From Plantago ovata (taxonomy: Eukaryota; Streptophyta; Magnoliopsida; Lamiales; Plantaginaceae), in NCBI GenBank assembly GCA_028274465.1, contig CM051457.1, forward strand, positions 99,509,982 to 99,573,981: DNA of 64,000 bases. The letters run 5' to 3'. Both the position numbers and the translations under genes were made by a program. The notes beneath the pieces are model-generated. The model worked only from the letters and a program-made list of their open reading frames with translations, was not told the origin of the DNA and searched no databases. Each line of letters begins with the position of its first letter. Position 1 is the first letter of the stretch. Below are positions 21,360-32,447 of this stretch, piece after piece.

Positions 21360-23055
21360 TCGGGCAATTATATTGAAGTTGACAAGGAATTGGTGTTCCA
21401 GAAGCCTATTTGGAGTATCTGAAGGTTTCCGGATAGGATTTGAAGTCTAGGGGCCGAATCTGGAGGATAGAAGGCTACTAGAAGTCAGAAACTGAGTCCG
21501 AAAAGGGGAAGAAATCAAAAACGCGTCGAAAACGCGGAATTCCGCGAGAAAAAGTCTGGGGCGAACCGCCGCGTACTGGGGCTAACCGCCCCGTGGTTTT
21601 TCGGGGCCTATATATAGTGCTCAGTTTTTCTCCGAAAATCATATCTTTCCAGACCTACTTTCTCACCTCTCTCTATAGTTTTAGGTAGGAACTTCCCGGG
21701 GCCTGTCCTGGGAGTTCTGTAGCTTAGGGGATACTTTTTCATAGCGGATTGGAGCTCGTAGGATCGCAATTCTTCGGAGATTGACAACCTTCGGTAACTT
21801 GTATCTTACAGTTTAATCTACTTATTTTATATATCTTTCAATATGTTTTCTTCTATGATTTCTGTTGATTGCATGCCTATTATGAGTAGCTAAACTTATC
21901 ATTGGTGGTAGTATGTGAATTCTTAGCGAAGAGAAGATAATCATGCTAATGGCTATATCGCGCATTATACTCCGTGTCATTGCTTTATTTCGTTGATCAG
22001 TTGCAGCCTAAATTCTCGTATGTTGTATTAATTATTATGCACAATTGGACACTTGTCGACCATCAGACCAATTATCTTCGTAGTGTTGAATAATTACGGA
22101 ACACATTAGGACAATCGTGATTGACTTGTCAGACCAATTATCTTCGTAGTGCTTAATATTTGCAACAGGACACTAGATTGATTCAAAGATCTCTATGCAA
22201 GACCGAGGAATTTATGCATGATTACCGACCCGTTATGTTAAGAAGGACCATACTATCACCAATCTCCATTATCTGCTAGAAACCCCTCTGCTATCTGTTT
22301 GCTGTTTTTATATTCTAAATTAGATTTGATAAAGCTAGTTACAGTCCTGAGAGAACGACACTCGAGTCATTCTACTGCTACACTACGGTTTTCGTTGTAG
22401 TTGTGGATTGCCTTTGGCTTAATAACAAATTTATTTGCTTGAATTCGGAGCACGACATCCGCGTTTATCAAGTGTTCTGTCTCTTTTACTGCCGAGTTTT
22501 CTGTTCTAACTCTAAATTGTTCGACTGTTGAGTTTCTGAGATTTCCCTACTGTTGTTACTGTTTGACCTTGAATAAATTATTGACTGCCTTGCTCCGTAC
22601 TTGCCTTAAGTTTCTGAACCACTTATATGTCTGTTTAGCTTGAATTTTCTTACTCTCTTTTTTGCATGATACTACTGTCCAACCGTCCAACTGATGAATT
22701 CTCCGTTTGATTAACTTTTACCGTTTAGACTTCCATTTTGACTTTTAGTTCGTAACGATAGTCTTCTTATCTAGGTGATTCGTACGTTGCTCCGTAACCC
22801 TCTATTCTCTTGGTGGTTTTGCTCGCCTGTGGTAAGGTGAGTGTTACTGTCTGTTTTCTAAAACTACAAGGAAGTTATGTGTTAATTGCCTACTATATTA
22901 CTGGACTTATTGTTTGTTCCTATTTCGTATGTATGCCTACACGTATGTTACTTTCATAAGTTTAGTCGCACGTTTGAAATGCTATGCATGATTGTCTTAA
23001 TTCACCGAACTTCCTGAATTGATTATTGTACTGTACTATTATATGATATTGTTTA
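21360..23055 (+). repeat. duplicate of the solo LTR plus TR-GAG leader
   Basis: This is nearly identical to 14007-15660: the LTR body (ending 22470), then the same AGTGTTCTGTCTC flank and the same TR-GAG leader and partial LTR. It extends a little further into LTR-like sequence up to ATTGTTT at 23055. It lacks the first ~155 bases of the LTR. Because the insertion flank is shared, this is a copy of an already formed solo-LTR locus and not an independent insertion. Confidence 0.82.
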
Positions 23056-23346
23056 AATTCTAACCCCAAGATATACAATGTAAAATGCCCTAAATACGAA
23101 TTAAACCCCCATGATACTAATTAAAACCCCAAGATGCAGCCTAAATTCCCCACTACATACGAATTATACCCGCATATATGAATTAAAAAACCTAGATACA
23201 GCCAGAAAATTCCTAGGTCCGAATTATAAACCACTAGATACAATTTCAATTCCATCAGAAACATAAAAATGACTATCATAAGCAACAAAACAGGTGTAGC
23301 AGCACAACAGAACACTAAAAACGCAAATTGTTGCAAAATGACATAC
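23056..23346. repeat. intronic short-motif repeat
   Basis: This AT-rich stretch contains several imperfect copies of a motif like ATACGAATTAAACCCCC, also seen as ATACTAATTAAAACCCC and TACGAATTATACCC. It lies in the last visible intron of the truncated gene on the - strand and ends where retrotransposon sequence starts. Confidence 0.5.
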
Positions 23347-23717
23347 CGATTTCCTCTTCATCACCATCTGATGCAATATCAACATCTGAATTCATATCGC
23401 AATCAACAAATCCATCGAAATCAACTTCGAATGTATCCTAAACAGATTAGGATTGATAAATTAGATGGTATCGAAGCAAACATAACTTCCAAAACGGTAA
23501 AAAAAGCTAAAAACATTTGAATCGGGAGATTTTCACCTCTAATAATTCGAGATCGAAATCTTCGAATCTGTCAGAACGCTTCTCAAATCCATTATACCAA
23601 CAAAACATTCATCAATTTCATCATAAACTAGCTAGAAATCAACTAATAAGCAATAAATCATAAAACTAGGTTCATATCGACGTTGATGTTTACCTGAAAC
23701 ATATCAATTCCGATCAT
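23347..23717 (-). pseudogene. first three exons of an unrecognised acidic protein (truncated)
   Basis: Three short exons join in frame on the - strand. Exon 1 starts at ATG 23717-23715 and ends at 23694 before GTAAAC. Exon 2 is 23581-23537 (before GTGAAA). Exon 3 is 23437-23347 (before GTATGT). The acceptors are TTTGAG and GTTTAG. The peptide begins MIGIDMFQ and becomes strongly acidic (DFDGFVDCDMNSDVDIASD, then DGDEEEIG). No family is recognised. The rest of the gene, to the left, has been replaced by retrotransposon sequence at 23055. Upstream (23760-24000) is plausible leader/promoter DNA. In-frame splicing with canonical sites is the main support. Confidence 0.5.
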
Positions 23718-24249
23718 AGAAGGTACGCAGAAGCTCGATCGATGGTATCAGAAAAGCTTATCGCTGCAGCAGAGATGAGAAACGCAGTAACACGCTGACT
23801 GTGTGTGGCTTTGTTCGAATTGTGTATTTTTTTTTTAAATTAGGTTTCTATTGTTTAGGGTATTTATAGCCGGTTTTTTCAAAACCGGATTGAATGAACC
23901 GCGCGCAGTTTGGCTTATGGCTGGCAAATTGGATCGGTCCTTCCTATAATTATAGGAAGGACAGGTCCTCTATGATACTTACTCATAGAATAAACCATGG
24001 AGAAACGTTTATTAGCTTCAATTTCAGTTTGGATGCCTTCTCAATTGTAACAAAAAAATCAAATTAAAATTGGTGAAGAACTTGACACCTATGTTTAGAT
24101 TCAAATTAAAGTAAATGGAATCAAATCAAAGTAAACAAATTATTAAAATGACACAGAGAATAAATAGGATTGAATTTGATTAGATGGAATAAATGATTGT
24201 AAATGTCACTGTCACACGATGAATAATACAACTTGGCTAGGGTTCATAC

Positions 24250-24477
24250 TTACTTCACAGTTCCTGCTTCATCTTCTTGTTCAAGCCTATTTCCGTGATG
24301 CTTATAGAATGCGTACTGATTGAGCACCTGTCCCCAAGCTTCATAAAAAATAGGTATACTGTTCGGTTCCTTATCAAAACTAACCAAACATGCTAGGAGA
24401 ATTCCTTTTTGGCACTCATTCTGGGCTTCTCGTACGCAAGGCGCATGCGACGACTCCAGTTTCCTTGACAAATCCAA
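24250..24477 (-). CDS. possible last exon of a small unknown protein
   Basis: This - strand reading of about 75 residues ends at a stop and has codon-like composition in otherwise non-coding DNA. It contains SSHAPCVREAQNECQ, then a LLACLVSF segment, and ends GNRLEQEDEAGTVK. The spaced cysteines are suggestive, but I recognise no family. It could start at an internal acceptor (TTTGTCAAG near 24460) instead of an ATG. It may belong to the same transcription unit as the acidic exons or to none. Confidence 0.25.
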   Translation of the reverse strand: MDLSRKLESSHAPCVREAQNECQKGILLACLVSFDKEPNSIPIFYEAWGQVLNQYAFYKHHGNRLEQEDEAGTVK

Positions 24478-26567
24478 TGGACAAGCAACAACAATTTATA
24501 CTAAATTAAATACTATCAACATCATGGAGCATTTGAGGGGAACTCTAAATTACAAGTTCACACACACAGATGTGCCTAAATCCTAATCATTCAGTGACTT
24601 GCAGTTTGCAATATGATCCAACTCTATTTATTCTTACATGAATGTACAAGTTGCCCTCATCTTATTGGGGAAGAAAACAGAACTTGATGCAATAAGTTCT
24701 TTCTAATCTAACAAAAACTCCAGCAGCTTTCATACACCGTAGAAGTTTGCTATTAATTCACAGTTTCTCACCTCAGTAGACGGTAGACTTATCTTTTAGG
24801 ACATCAACATACAAAAACAAATGATAAGCTCTCGAAGATTTGCAACCAACATTTGTCTGCTAATTCTTAATTACCTGTACAGTTTTCTGAAGCAAAAATT
24901 TGAAACCATTCATCATTATACAAAACATCAGCACTAAATTTGAATTCATTCATCATTCTACAAAACATCAGCACTGTTCGGCAAAACAGAACTAACATCA
25001 CCATATCAGGCTCTATAAGTTAGGAAACACATTAGTAGGCTTTTTTTTTTTTTTACTTTGTTCATTCCCCAATGTTAATTAATCTCCCCAAAACAACATA
25101 GCCATCAGTAAGGGAGACACTTTTATTTCAAAGATTAGGAAATGATGCTACTAAGACATGAAGAAGCAAGCATAGGCTAAGGTGATTGGATATAAAAGAT
25201 GTGATAGCCTGAACTAATCAAACTCAATCCATTGTCCATTCTAATCTATAAAAGAATAATTACATGTCCTAATTCCAACTAAAGCCAGATGCATGTATAG
25301 CCCGCCACCATGGTTTCATCAAGTTGAAGTTAACAGGACAGAATTTTGGCTTCCACCACTTCATTACCAACTAGTAATTGTTTAACAATAGGTCACACAA
25401 GAACAAGACACAAACATGGTCTGCTGAGGTTCACAGGCGCACAGTATACAGAGCCTTAAGATTGCATTCATGAACACATGGAGCAGCTTACCGTTGCTCA
25501 AAGCTCACTCTTTAAGCTACACTAAACAAACTTAAAAGAGTTCACTATCTAATACTCGGTAAAGCACATGTGATGACATTTGAACCAGTTAAACACACTG
25601 CAAGAAGCAAGACATAACAAAATCCATCGAAACATTTGAACCAGCCCATCGGTAAAGCACATGTGATGACACTAATTAAAGAAGGTTACAGCAACAGATC
25701 ATCACCTTTCAACTTCTGCTTAATTTGCTTTGACAACTCAATGACTTGACAGTACCTCTAGAAAGTGTAACAAACAAATAAGGTACCACATTTTACATGA
25801 ATAGCAAGAATATGAAAAGACCACTAATGAAATCGACAGTACAGTAACTGTTGGCAAAATATGCAGTATTTTGAATATAGTCCTCCTCGAGTCATATAGG
25901 TACTTAGCATCCCATTCCCATTACACATAATTACCCGACATAAACATACCTGAAATTCCCTCTAGCACATCAACTTGTTTTCTGACAAACAGGGAGCAAA
26001 TTTTTCAAGCACATCGCAGTGCTAACAGCAAGATCTGGAAGCTTACCGTAAAAATTCCAAGACAGGAACAAAATACCCGCAGCATTCACACCACACCATA
26101 ACATCATTTCAGTTTAAACAACAAATTCCAATACAGGAACAAAAGACTCAACTAAATTAAATATTACCACGACCACGACCACCAACAACCCAAGACTCAA
26201 CTAAATTAAATATTACCTACAGCAGCATGATGATGCTGGAATTGAAGGACACAGAAGCAGATGTTGGCTTGGATTAAAAGAAAATTCAGAGATACCCTCT
26301 CTCCGAAATACATGAGCACATATATTGTATGTACCAACATAATATTAGTATAATAATACATACCAAAATCTAATAGATGCTTGATTGCATAACAAAATTT
26401 AACCACAGGAGAACCAGAGTATAAATGATACTATTGTTTCACTTGACTTACTAAAAGCATTCAATGAAAATAATATGTCAGGGTAAAAGACATCACGCTT
26501 CACTACATTAATGCAATCTTGCATACACTAATTCACCTACGACATAAAGACATTAGATAAAAGTGGT
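24478..26567. other. AT-rich non-coding stretch
   Basis: About 2 kb without a convincing coding exon. It contains a T12 run near 25042, a near-duplicate pair CCAGTTAAACAC / CCAGCCCATC with GGTAAAGCACATGTGATGAC at about 25560 and 25652, and a repeat of ACTCAACTAAATTAAATATTAC (26147 and 26193). It is probably intron or 3' flank of the cysteine protease relic. No tRNA or element ends were found. Confidence 0.5.
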
Positions 26568-28888
26568 TCACTTCTTGACATAAAAGCGTTCAAAAGAAAC
26601 ATCGGTGGGGTAAAACACTGCAGTCTTAATCGTATCAATCGCAATCTTGGCATACCCCATGAAACCAAATGTAGGTCCCCACGAGTTTTTGATTTGATAG
26701 TAAGGGGTGCCGTCAGCTTCTTTCCCAAAAGATATAATGAGGACAGCATGGTCAATATCTTTCTTCTTCTTCTCCTCCTTCTCCTCATGATTCTTAATGT
26801 TCTGATACGACTTTAACTTCTTCGTAGCAGATAAACCTTTCAACTTCTGCGTAACTTCAATTGGTTTAGATGACTGTCTGAAAATCTGTAATTGGAAAAT
26901 ATAAAAGGAAAATTAAAGACTAAAGTATCGAATGCATAGCAAAACCAAAGACTTAACTCTAAGACTGCTTCCCTACCAAAACTATACAAATTTCAATTAC
27001 ATATCTTATCGAGAAGAGGAGTTAGGGGCAGAGAGAATATACAATTTCAGTGTAGAGCAATAATTAGGTTTTCTGAAGTTTCACTGAAAGAGCAGAAATA
27101 AAAGACACTTAAAGGGCGAGACCAACTCTTATGAGCAAATAAATATAACTTGATTTCCCAAATGAATGAATACGCCACTAACCTAATAAGCTCCTTATAT
27201 AGGAGTAGCCTATTCCTATAAACCAACTATGACTTTTAAGTTATAATTAATTAATGACTACTGTTCCCATAAGAACTCTAATCCATTCCTAATTTGACTT
27301 GATCTCTATTAGCTAACTATATATCATTAATTAGTACTAATAAATATTAATCCTAACAATAATCTAGAACTCCAGGTCCAAAACAATATCACAGCCATAA
27401 TTGGAAAAAGTTGAACTAATATTACGTTTACCTTATCCGATTTGAAATTTCTAAGCTCATATGTAGCGAGAACCGTTGCAGCAATTGGCCTCTGCAATAT
27501 GAAGTCAGTTATTTCTCTGTGAACTTTTACTGGATCATCAAACTCAAATCTATTATAGCCTTCAATGTATACTCTCCTGGCATCTGCAGGTACTGTGGGA
27601 TTTGTCGACTGACATTCAAAATAGATATTACATAAGTAAATAGATAGATAGATAGATATAATGGTTGTATAGCTATAAGTAACTTTTAGAAATTACTATA
27701 TACCCTATTATCAGGATCAGCTGAACCCTTCGCGTCCTCACATTTGCCTCTCCAACCTTTATAACGATAGTTCAATTCCTCTACAATGCCATGATCCTTG
27801 ACATAATCAAACATTTCTTCAAAACTGGACTTGAAGCAGCCACATTTATCACAGCCCCCCTTCTTTGTTTTTGGGTAATTATAGCAATCAACCATTTGCT
27901 GTACTGCAAAATAGTAAGCGACCCTGTCCTCAAGATTAACCACTTTCAAGGATAGTACGGCCGCAATGATGTCAGCGACAACACAGGGCACACAAGAATC
28001 TGACAAATAAGCATTTAAACATTATATTAGTCTAAAAAAATGAATTTGTGATTGTTTAAAGAGCTAAAACCAGAAACTAAGTAGTTGAATATAATAAATA
28101 ATAATACACAACCAATCGCATATACTTGACATAGTTACACTACCAATGACTACTTAAAATGGGTGAAATCCACAGTTCCACACAGTGATCATTAAACATT
28201 ATGTATTATTGGAAAAGTCATGAGATAAAAAAGGTACTTACTGCAGCCCCCTGGTCTCTAGGCGAGCTAAGACATGCCCGCCCAACCCAAGAACAGATGG
28301 CCTGCACAAACATTAAGAAGAAATAATAAACGATAGTGATATTCCAAGAGAAATTTCTATAAAGCCACAGCAAATTTAAACGAGTTCCCACGTACTAATT
28401 ATCTACAAATTTACATGAGCAGCCATACAGTTTTAGTATGCTCGGCATAGAAGCCAAATGTTTAAAGTGTCTTCTCCAATTCAAGTATGGTTTCATTCAA
28501 AAGCCACTCAAGATTTAGCTCAATCCAGAATGTATGGCCTATGAAATACACACATTGCTCCACTTTTAGTTGTTTAGTGCAAATTGCCGAGGAAAGACAA
28601 AGTAAAATATTATGCGTATCTATTACAAAAAAACTCAAGTATTTCAACATTTATTTTTACACCTTAAATGCAAGACACATGTTAGTTTAGTGTGAAGGGA
28701 CTGATGTTATATAACTATATTGCTAGTTTGGCATAATATAAAACCAAAAGTACCTGTCTAAAGAATTTTTTCTTTCTCAAGTCTGGAATTTCTGCCAACG
28801 ATTTCAAATAGTTAATATCCTCCTCGGATAAATTCAAAGCTACGGCCAACGCCTCCAACTGTCTCTGTGCGTTGTACCCCTGCCACAT
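26568..28888 (-). pseudogene. papain-like (C1A) cysteine protease relic, five exons
   Basis: Exons on the - strand are 28888-28754, 28301-28242, 27999-27704, 27608-27432 and 26885-26568, all with GT/AG borders. The order matches a C1A peptidase: PRDQG before the active site, then SCVPCVVAD where the family has CGSCWAF, AVQQMVDC, GCDKCGC, YVKDHGI, IDHAVLIISFG with the catalytic His, and IKNSWG with the catalytic Asn. The Trp next to the catalytic Cys is replaced by Val. Exons 1-2 and 3-5 join in frame, but exon 2 to exon 3 does not. The exon 2 donor reads GCAGTAAGT, as if one G of CAG/GTAAGT were lost. No signal peptide is seen, and the propeptide is reduced to the 45-residue exon 1. Upstream exons may exist at 29110-29690. 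It is likely a decayed or strongly diverged protease. Confidence 0.7.
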
Positions 28889-28921
28889 CTAGTTCAAAAC
28901 ACATAGCATTAGTACATTCCA

Positions 28922-29032
<111 letters not shown>

Positions 29033-29109
29033 ACTTGAAACAGCCGAAAAACATATAGCATTTTTTAGCACATTCCATTCCACATTCTAGTCTAGTGCTA
29101 ATAAGTAGT

Positions 29110-29175
29110 ATGCCAAACTTACAGAATCCTCAGGGCTTAAAACGTAGATGCCAGACTCAGATTCTCAGTTTACCA
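29110..29175 (-). other. possible upstream exon of the cysteine protease relic
   Basis: On the - strand a reading [12 protein letters not shown] ends at a good donor (TCT before GTAAGTTTGG, about 29123). A second donor-like site, AAG before GTGAGC, is at about 29665. These may be 5' exons of the protease gene, but acceptors are not clear. Confidence 0.3.
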
Positions 29176-29341
29176 AAAAATGTGCTAGTAGTAAATTGAC
29201 ACCACATTACAGCAGACCCGTTAAATACCCGACCCGATTGAGACACGTATGGGACCCGACGGGTCATGATCCGTAAAGAGATTACGATACACAGAGGAAT
29301 AAGGAATTCGTACTGACGGTTCGGGTCGGGTCGGGTCTTCA

Positions 29342-29665
29342 CCGTAAAAGAGGACGAAATAGACGGGGAGGAGAGAGAGTGTTACTTCCGGGTCGGGTCA
29401 TGGCCGTAAAAGAGAACGAAACAGGCGGAGAGGAGAGAGTATGTTATTAACGGTTCGGGTCGGGCCGTGACCGTAACAGAGGACGAAATAGGCGGAGAAG
29501 AGAGAGGGAGAGAGTGTTACTGCCGGTTCGGATCGGGCCGTGACATTAAAAGAGAACGGAATAGGCGGAGAAGAGAGGGAGAGAGTGTTATTGCCGGTTC
29601 GGATCGGGTCGGGTCTTGACCGTAAAAGAGAACGAAATAGATGGAGAGGATAGAGAGAGTGCTCA
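29342..29665. repeat. degenerate minisatellite, about five units
   Basis: Units of roughly 60-78 bp begin CCGTAAAAGAG (29342, 29403, 29470, 29543, 29621). Each contains a GAAATAGGCGGAGA..GAGAGAGTGTTA core and a CGGTTCGGGTCGGG core. Unit length differs by the number of GAGA and GGGTC sub-repeats. Confidence 0.8.
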
Positions 29666-30741
29666 CCTTGGATTTAATGGCGGTCGTCGGTGTCGTTGGT
29701 TAACAAGCTGGAATGATGAGAAAGGAGCCGTACTGCTCCTTTGTAAATAAAATGGGGCTACTGCGTTGGATAATGCCGCCGCCTTGCAACTGAATATGTG
29801 AAAAAGTTAGGGTTTTCACAGCGAGAAATGAAAGGGGTACATATGGGTGCAAATTTTCGTACTAGTACACCGCCTGCAAAACAAAACCTGCTTGTGTTTC
29901 TAGTAAAACAAAACCAATGCACAAAATTTAATCCAGTTTTAGGAGTGTACTTCATTATATTTCGATCCGAGTCATTGTATAAGTTTTTCGGGGAGTAGTT
30001 TTTCAGTACTAAAAAAACTTATACAATGAATCGGACAGAACATACATGGAATACAAGAGTTTCTCATGTCATGTGGAATAGATACACAGAAAAAAAAAGG
30101 GAGAAGAGAGAAAGAGAAGAGAGAGAATATATGAATTGAATGTTATGGATGAATACAGGTGTAGAAAGTGATAATAATCCGGGTAGTTGGTTAGGGTTTG
30201 ACTTTCAAAAAGAGAATATATATTATGTAGTCAAAAACAAAAACAAAAAAAGAATATATATTATACTCGGGTGATTTTTCCTTTTTATCCTTTACAATCT
30301 TCCTCTTCAATTCCATTTTTTTCAAAAATTTTTGTAAATTAAACTCTATACTATATATTTGACTTATATATTACGCAAAACTTATATTAATAAAAAATAT
30401 TGTTAATTTATAAATTTTAATTATATATTTAAAAAAATAAAATGCACATATTAAGGAATTGGTTAATTTATTATTTAATTTAATGCTAAGTCATTTAAAG
30501 ATGATGGAGGTTAGAATTGTCAACAAATGAGGCTGAGAGCAATTAATTTGGGACTAATATTAATGGTTTTTTAGAGTGGTTCTTAGAATAATAAAGTGAT
30601 ATAATTTGGGGCCGACAATAATAAACCCATTAAAAAAAATTGTATTCGCATGATTTAGGAATAATAAACATGGGGTGGCAAATAACCCTCTAAAAGGTGT
30701 TCCAGATTATAACTGGCATCCAAAATGTGAAAGAAAAGAAG
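29666..30741. other. AT-rich intergenic DNA
   Basis: No gene is seen. There is a purine-rich tract near 30090-30130 and strongly AT-rich DNA at 30290-30480. A hairpin at 29966-30034 is listed separately. The stretch ends at the Sirevirus LTR. Confidence 0.6.
29966..30034. repeat. small inverted repeat (hairpin)
   Basis: TCCGAGTCATTGTATAAGTT (from 29966) pairs with AACTTATACAATGAATCGGA (ending 30034), with one mismatch and a loop of about 22 bases. It could be a MITE remnant or a foldback transcript source; no terminal duplication was identified. Confidence 0.7.
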
Positions 30742-32320
30742 TGTTAGGAAACTTGTAATTTTGATGAGCAATTAACCATGCTAAATTAAGAAAATTCCAG
30801 TAACTAGTACTCTTAAGGTCCATAGGAATTTAGAATTTTAAAGACATTGTAAAAGAGGAACGTTTGCTGAAGACATAGAGTAGGTGCTAGATAGGTTAGT
30901 TTTACCGCTTATGATGTATCTTGTTTTCTGAAAAGAAATACAACCTATTGAAGCATTTGCTGATGATGTACTTTGTTTACACAAACAAACTATTGAAGCA
31001 TTTAGAACCATTCAGAAACTTGAAGAATTCGAAGATCTGAAGACTAGAAGATTTCTGAAGACTGGTATCTAGAAAGGCACATGTTGCTCAGAAAGTGGAA
31101 ACTTCAGCAACAGCATTGCATAAGTGAAAATCTAAACGATAGAGTAGGTTGTGCTTGCTGAAACTGAGACTGACCACTTGCTGATGAACATTTGTGACCT
31201 CTTGCTGAAAGTACTTGCATTTGCGCTCCAACGTTACTGTTTGAATTTCATTCAAATGAACATTAAATGCAAAGCATGCACGCGAAGGACATGAAGACTA
31301 GAAGACAAACAAAGGACGCTGCTGAAAGTACAAAAGCAAGATAGTGACATCTTAAGGAACAAAGCCTTAGAATTTGAAATTCAAACGGCTCCTTGATTCA
31401 CTATAAATAAAGGTCATCCGCCGGCAAAGAGTTGAAGTGTGTCAACAACGTGAACATACTCTCACTTGTGCTTAAACTCACATACCCTTCAAACACTCTT
31501 TACTACCATTGATCCGTTCCAAGACTTAAAGCTTGAAAAAGCTACTTGTGAAGAAGTAGAACTTACACGGCTAAGAAATTAGTTAAGTGTTCTTTCTTTC
31601 GAACAAGAACAAGTCTTGACACCAGAAACAATCAAACTTGTTTACTGCAAAGTATTCAAAGTTTTGTTTCTTAGATTACTTGTTGTAACTGAATAAGTTA
31701 TAATTAAGTTATCTCATCCCAAACCTCTCTAACTGAAAATACACCCTTTCAGGCGTGATATTCAGGGAGAACTTAATCGAGCATAGTGTTGCTGATTAAA
31801 AGTCCCAAGTTTGGTGGAGAACAAGGTTTCGTTCTCTAGTTAGGTTGGAAACGAAGCAAGTGTGCTTTGGTTTCTGTTTGAATCGCTCTAGATAGGTGTT
31901 GTAAGGAACCTCAAACTTGTCTCAGTGGATTCAGTCCTAGAAAGGACAAAGTGGATTAGTTGAGAGATTACGCCACTCTCAGATACCACTATAAAAGTGT
32001 TTGTGTGATTTACTTACTGTATTTAGTTTTCAGCAAAGCATTATCTATCTGTACACAGTCACTCACTTCACTTGCTGAAACTATCACTTACTGACAAAGC
32101 ACTTATTGTATCAAAGACTTTCGCTCTCTGATTTTAAGTATCAGCAAAACTAGTTACTGAGAAGTAACTTGCGTTTGCTGAGAAAGTTAAGTATCAACAA
32201 ACTCATTACTAAAAAGTAATAAGTACTTGCTGAGAAAGTTTTTAAACGACGAAAGTTTGAAAAGACTATTCACCCCCCCCCTCCCTTCTAGTCTTTTCTT
32301 GTTGTTTAAAGGGACCAACA
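30742..32320 (+). repeat. Sirevirus-like LTR, + orientation
   Basis: A 1579-bp LTR starts TGTTAGGAAAC and ends GGGACCAACA, directly followed by the PBS. It is the same family as the LTRs at 38877-40519 and 51601-53246 but in opposite orientation and visibly more diverged. It carries many TTGCTGA/TCAGCAA motifs and a C-rich run near 32273. It is the 5' LTR of an element whose remainder has been displaced by copia-2. Confidence 0.88.
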
Positions 32321-32447
32321 AGTGGTATCAGAGCAAGGTTCTTTAACCTTCAGCACTGAACCTAGATCCCCTTAGGTGCTTTCCGTAAATCACTCTCACT
32401 TAATCAGTTTGGTAGTCTTTTGCTGACAGGATGTCTTTAGGAGATGC
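32321..32447 (+). pseudogene. PBS, leader and first codons of a Sirevirus-like gag
   Basis: AGTGGTATCAGAGC (32321) is the initiator-Met tRNA PBS. A leader of about 95 bases leads to ATG at 32431, whose first codons (MSLGDA) match the start of the gag at 51491 in the full element. Copia-2 begins at 32448, so only six codons remain. Confidence 0.85.
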
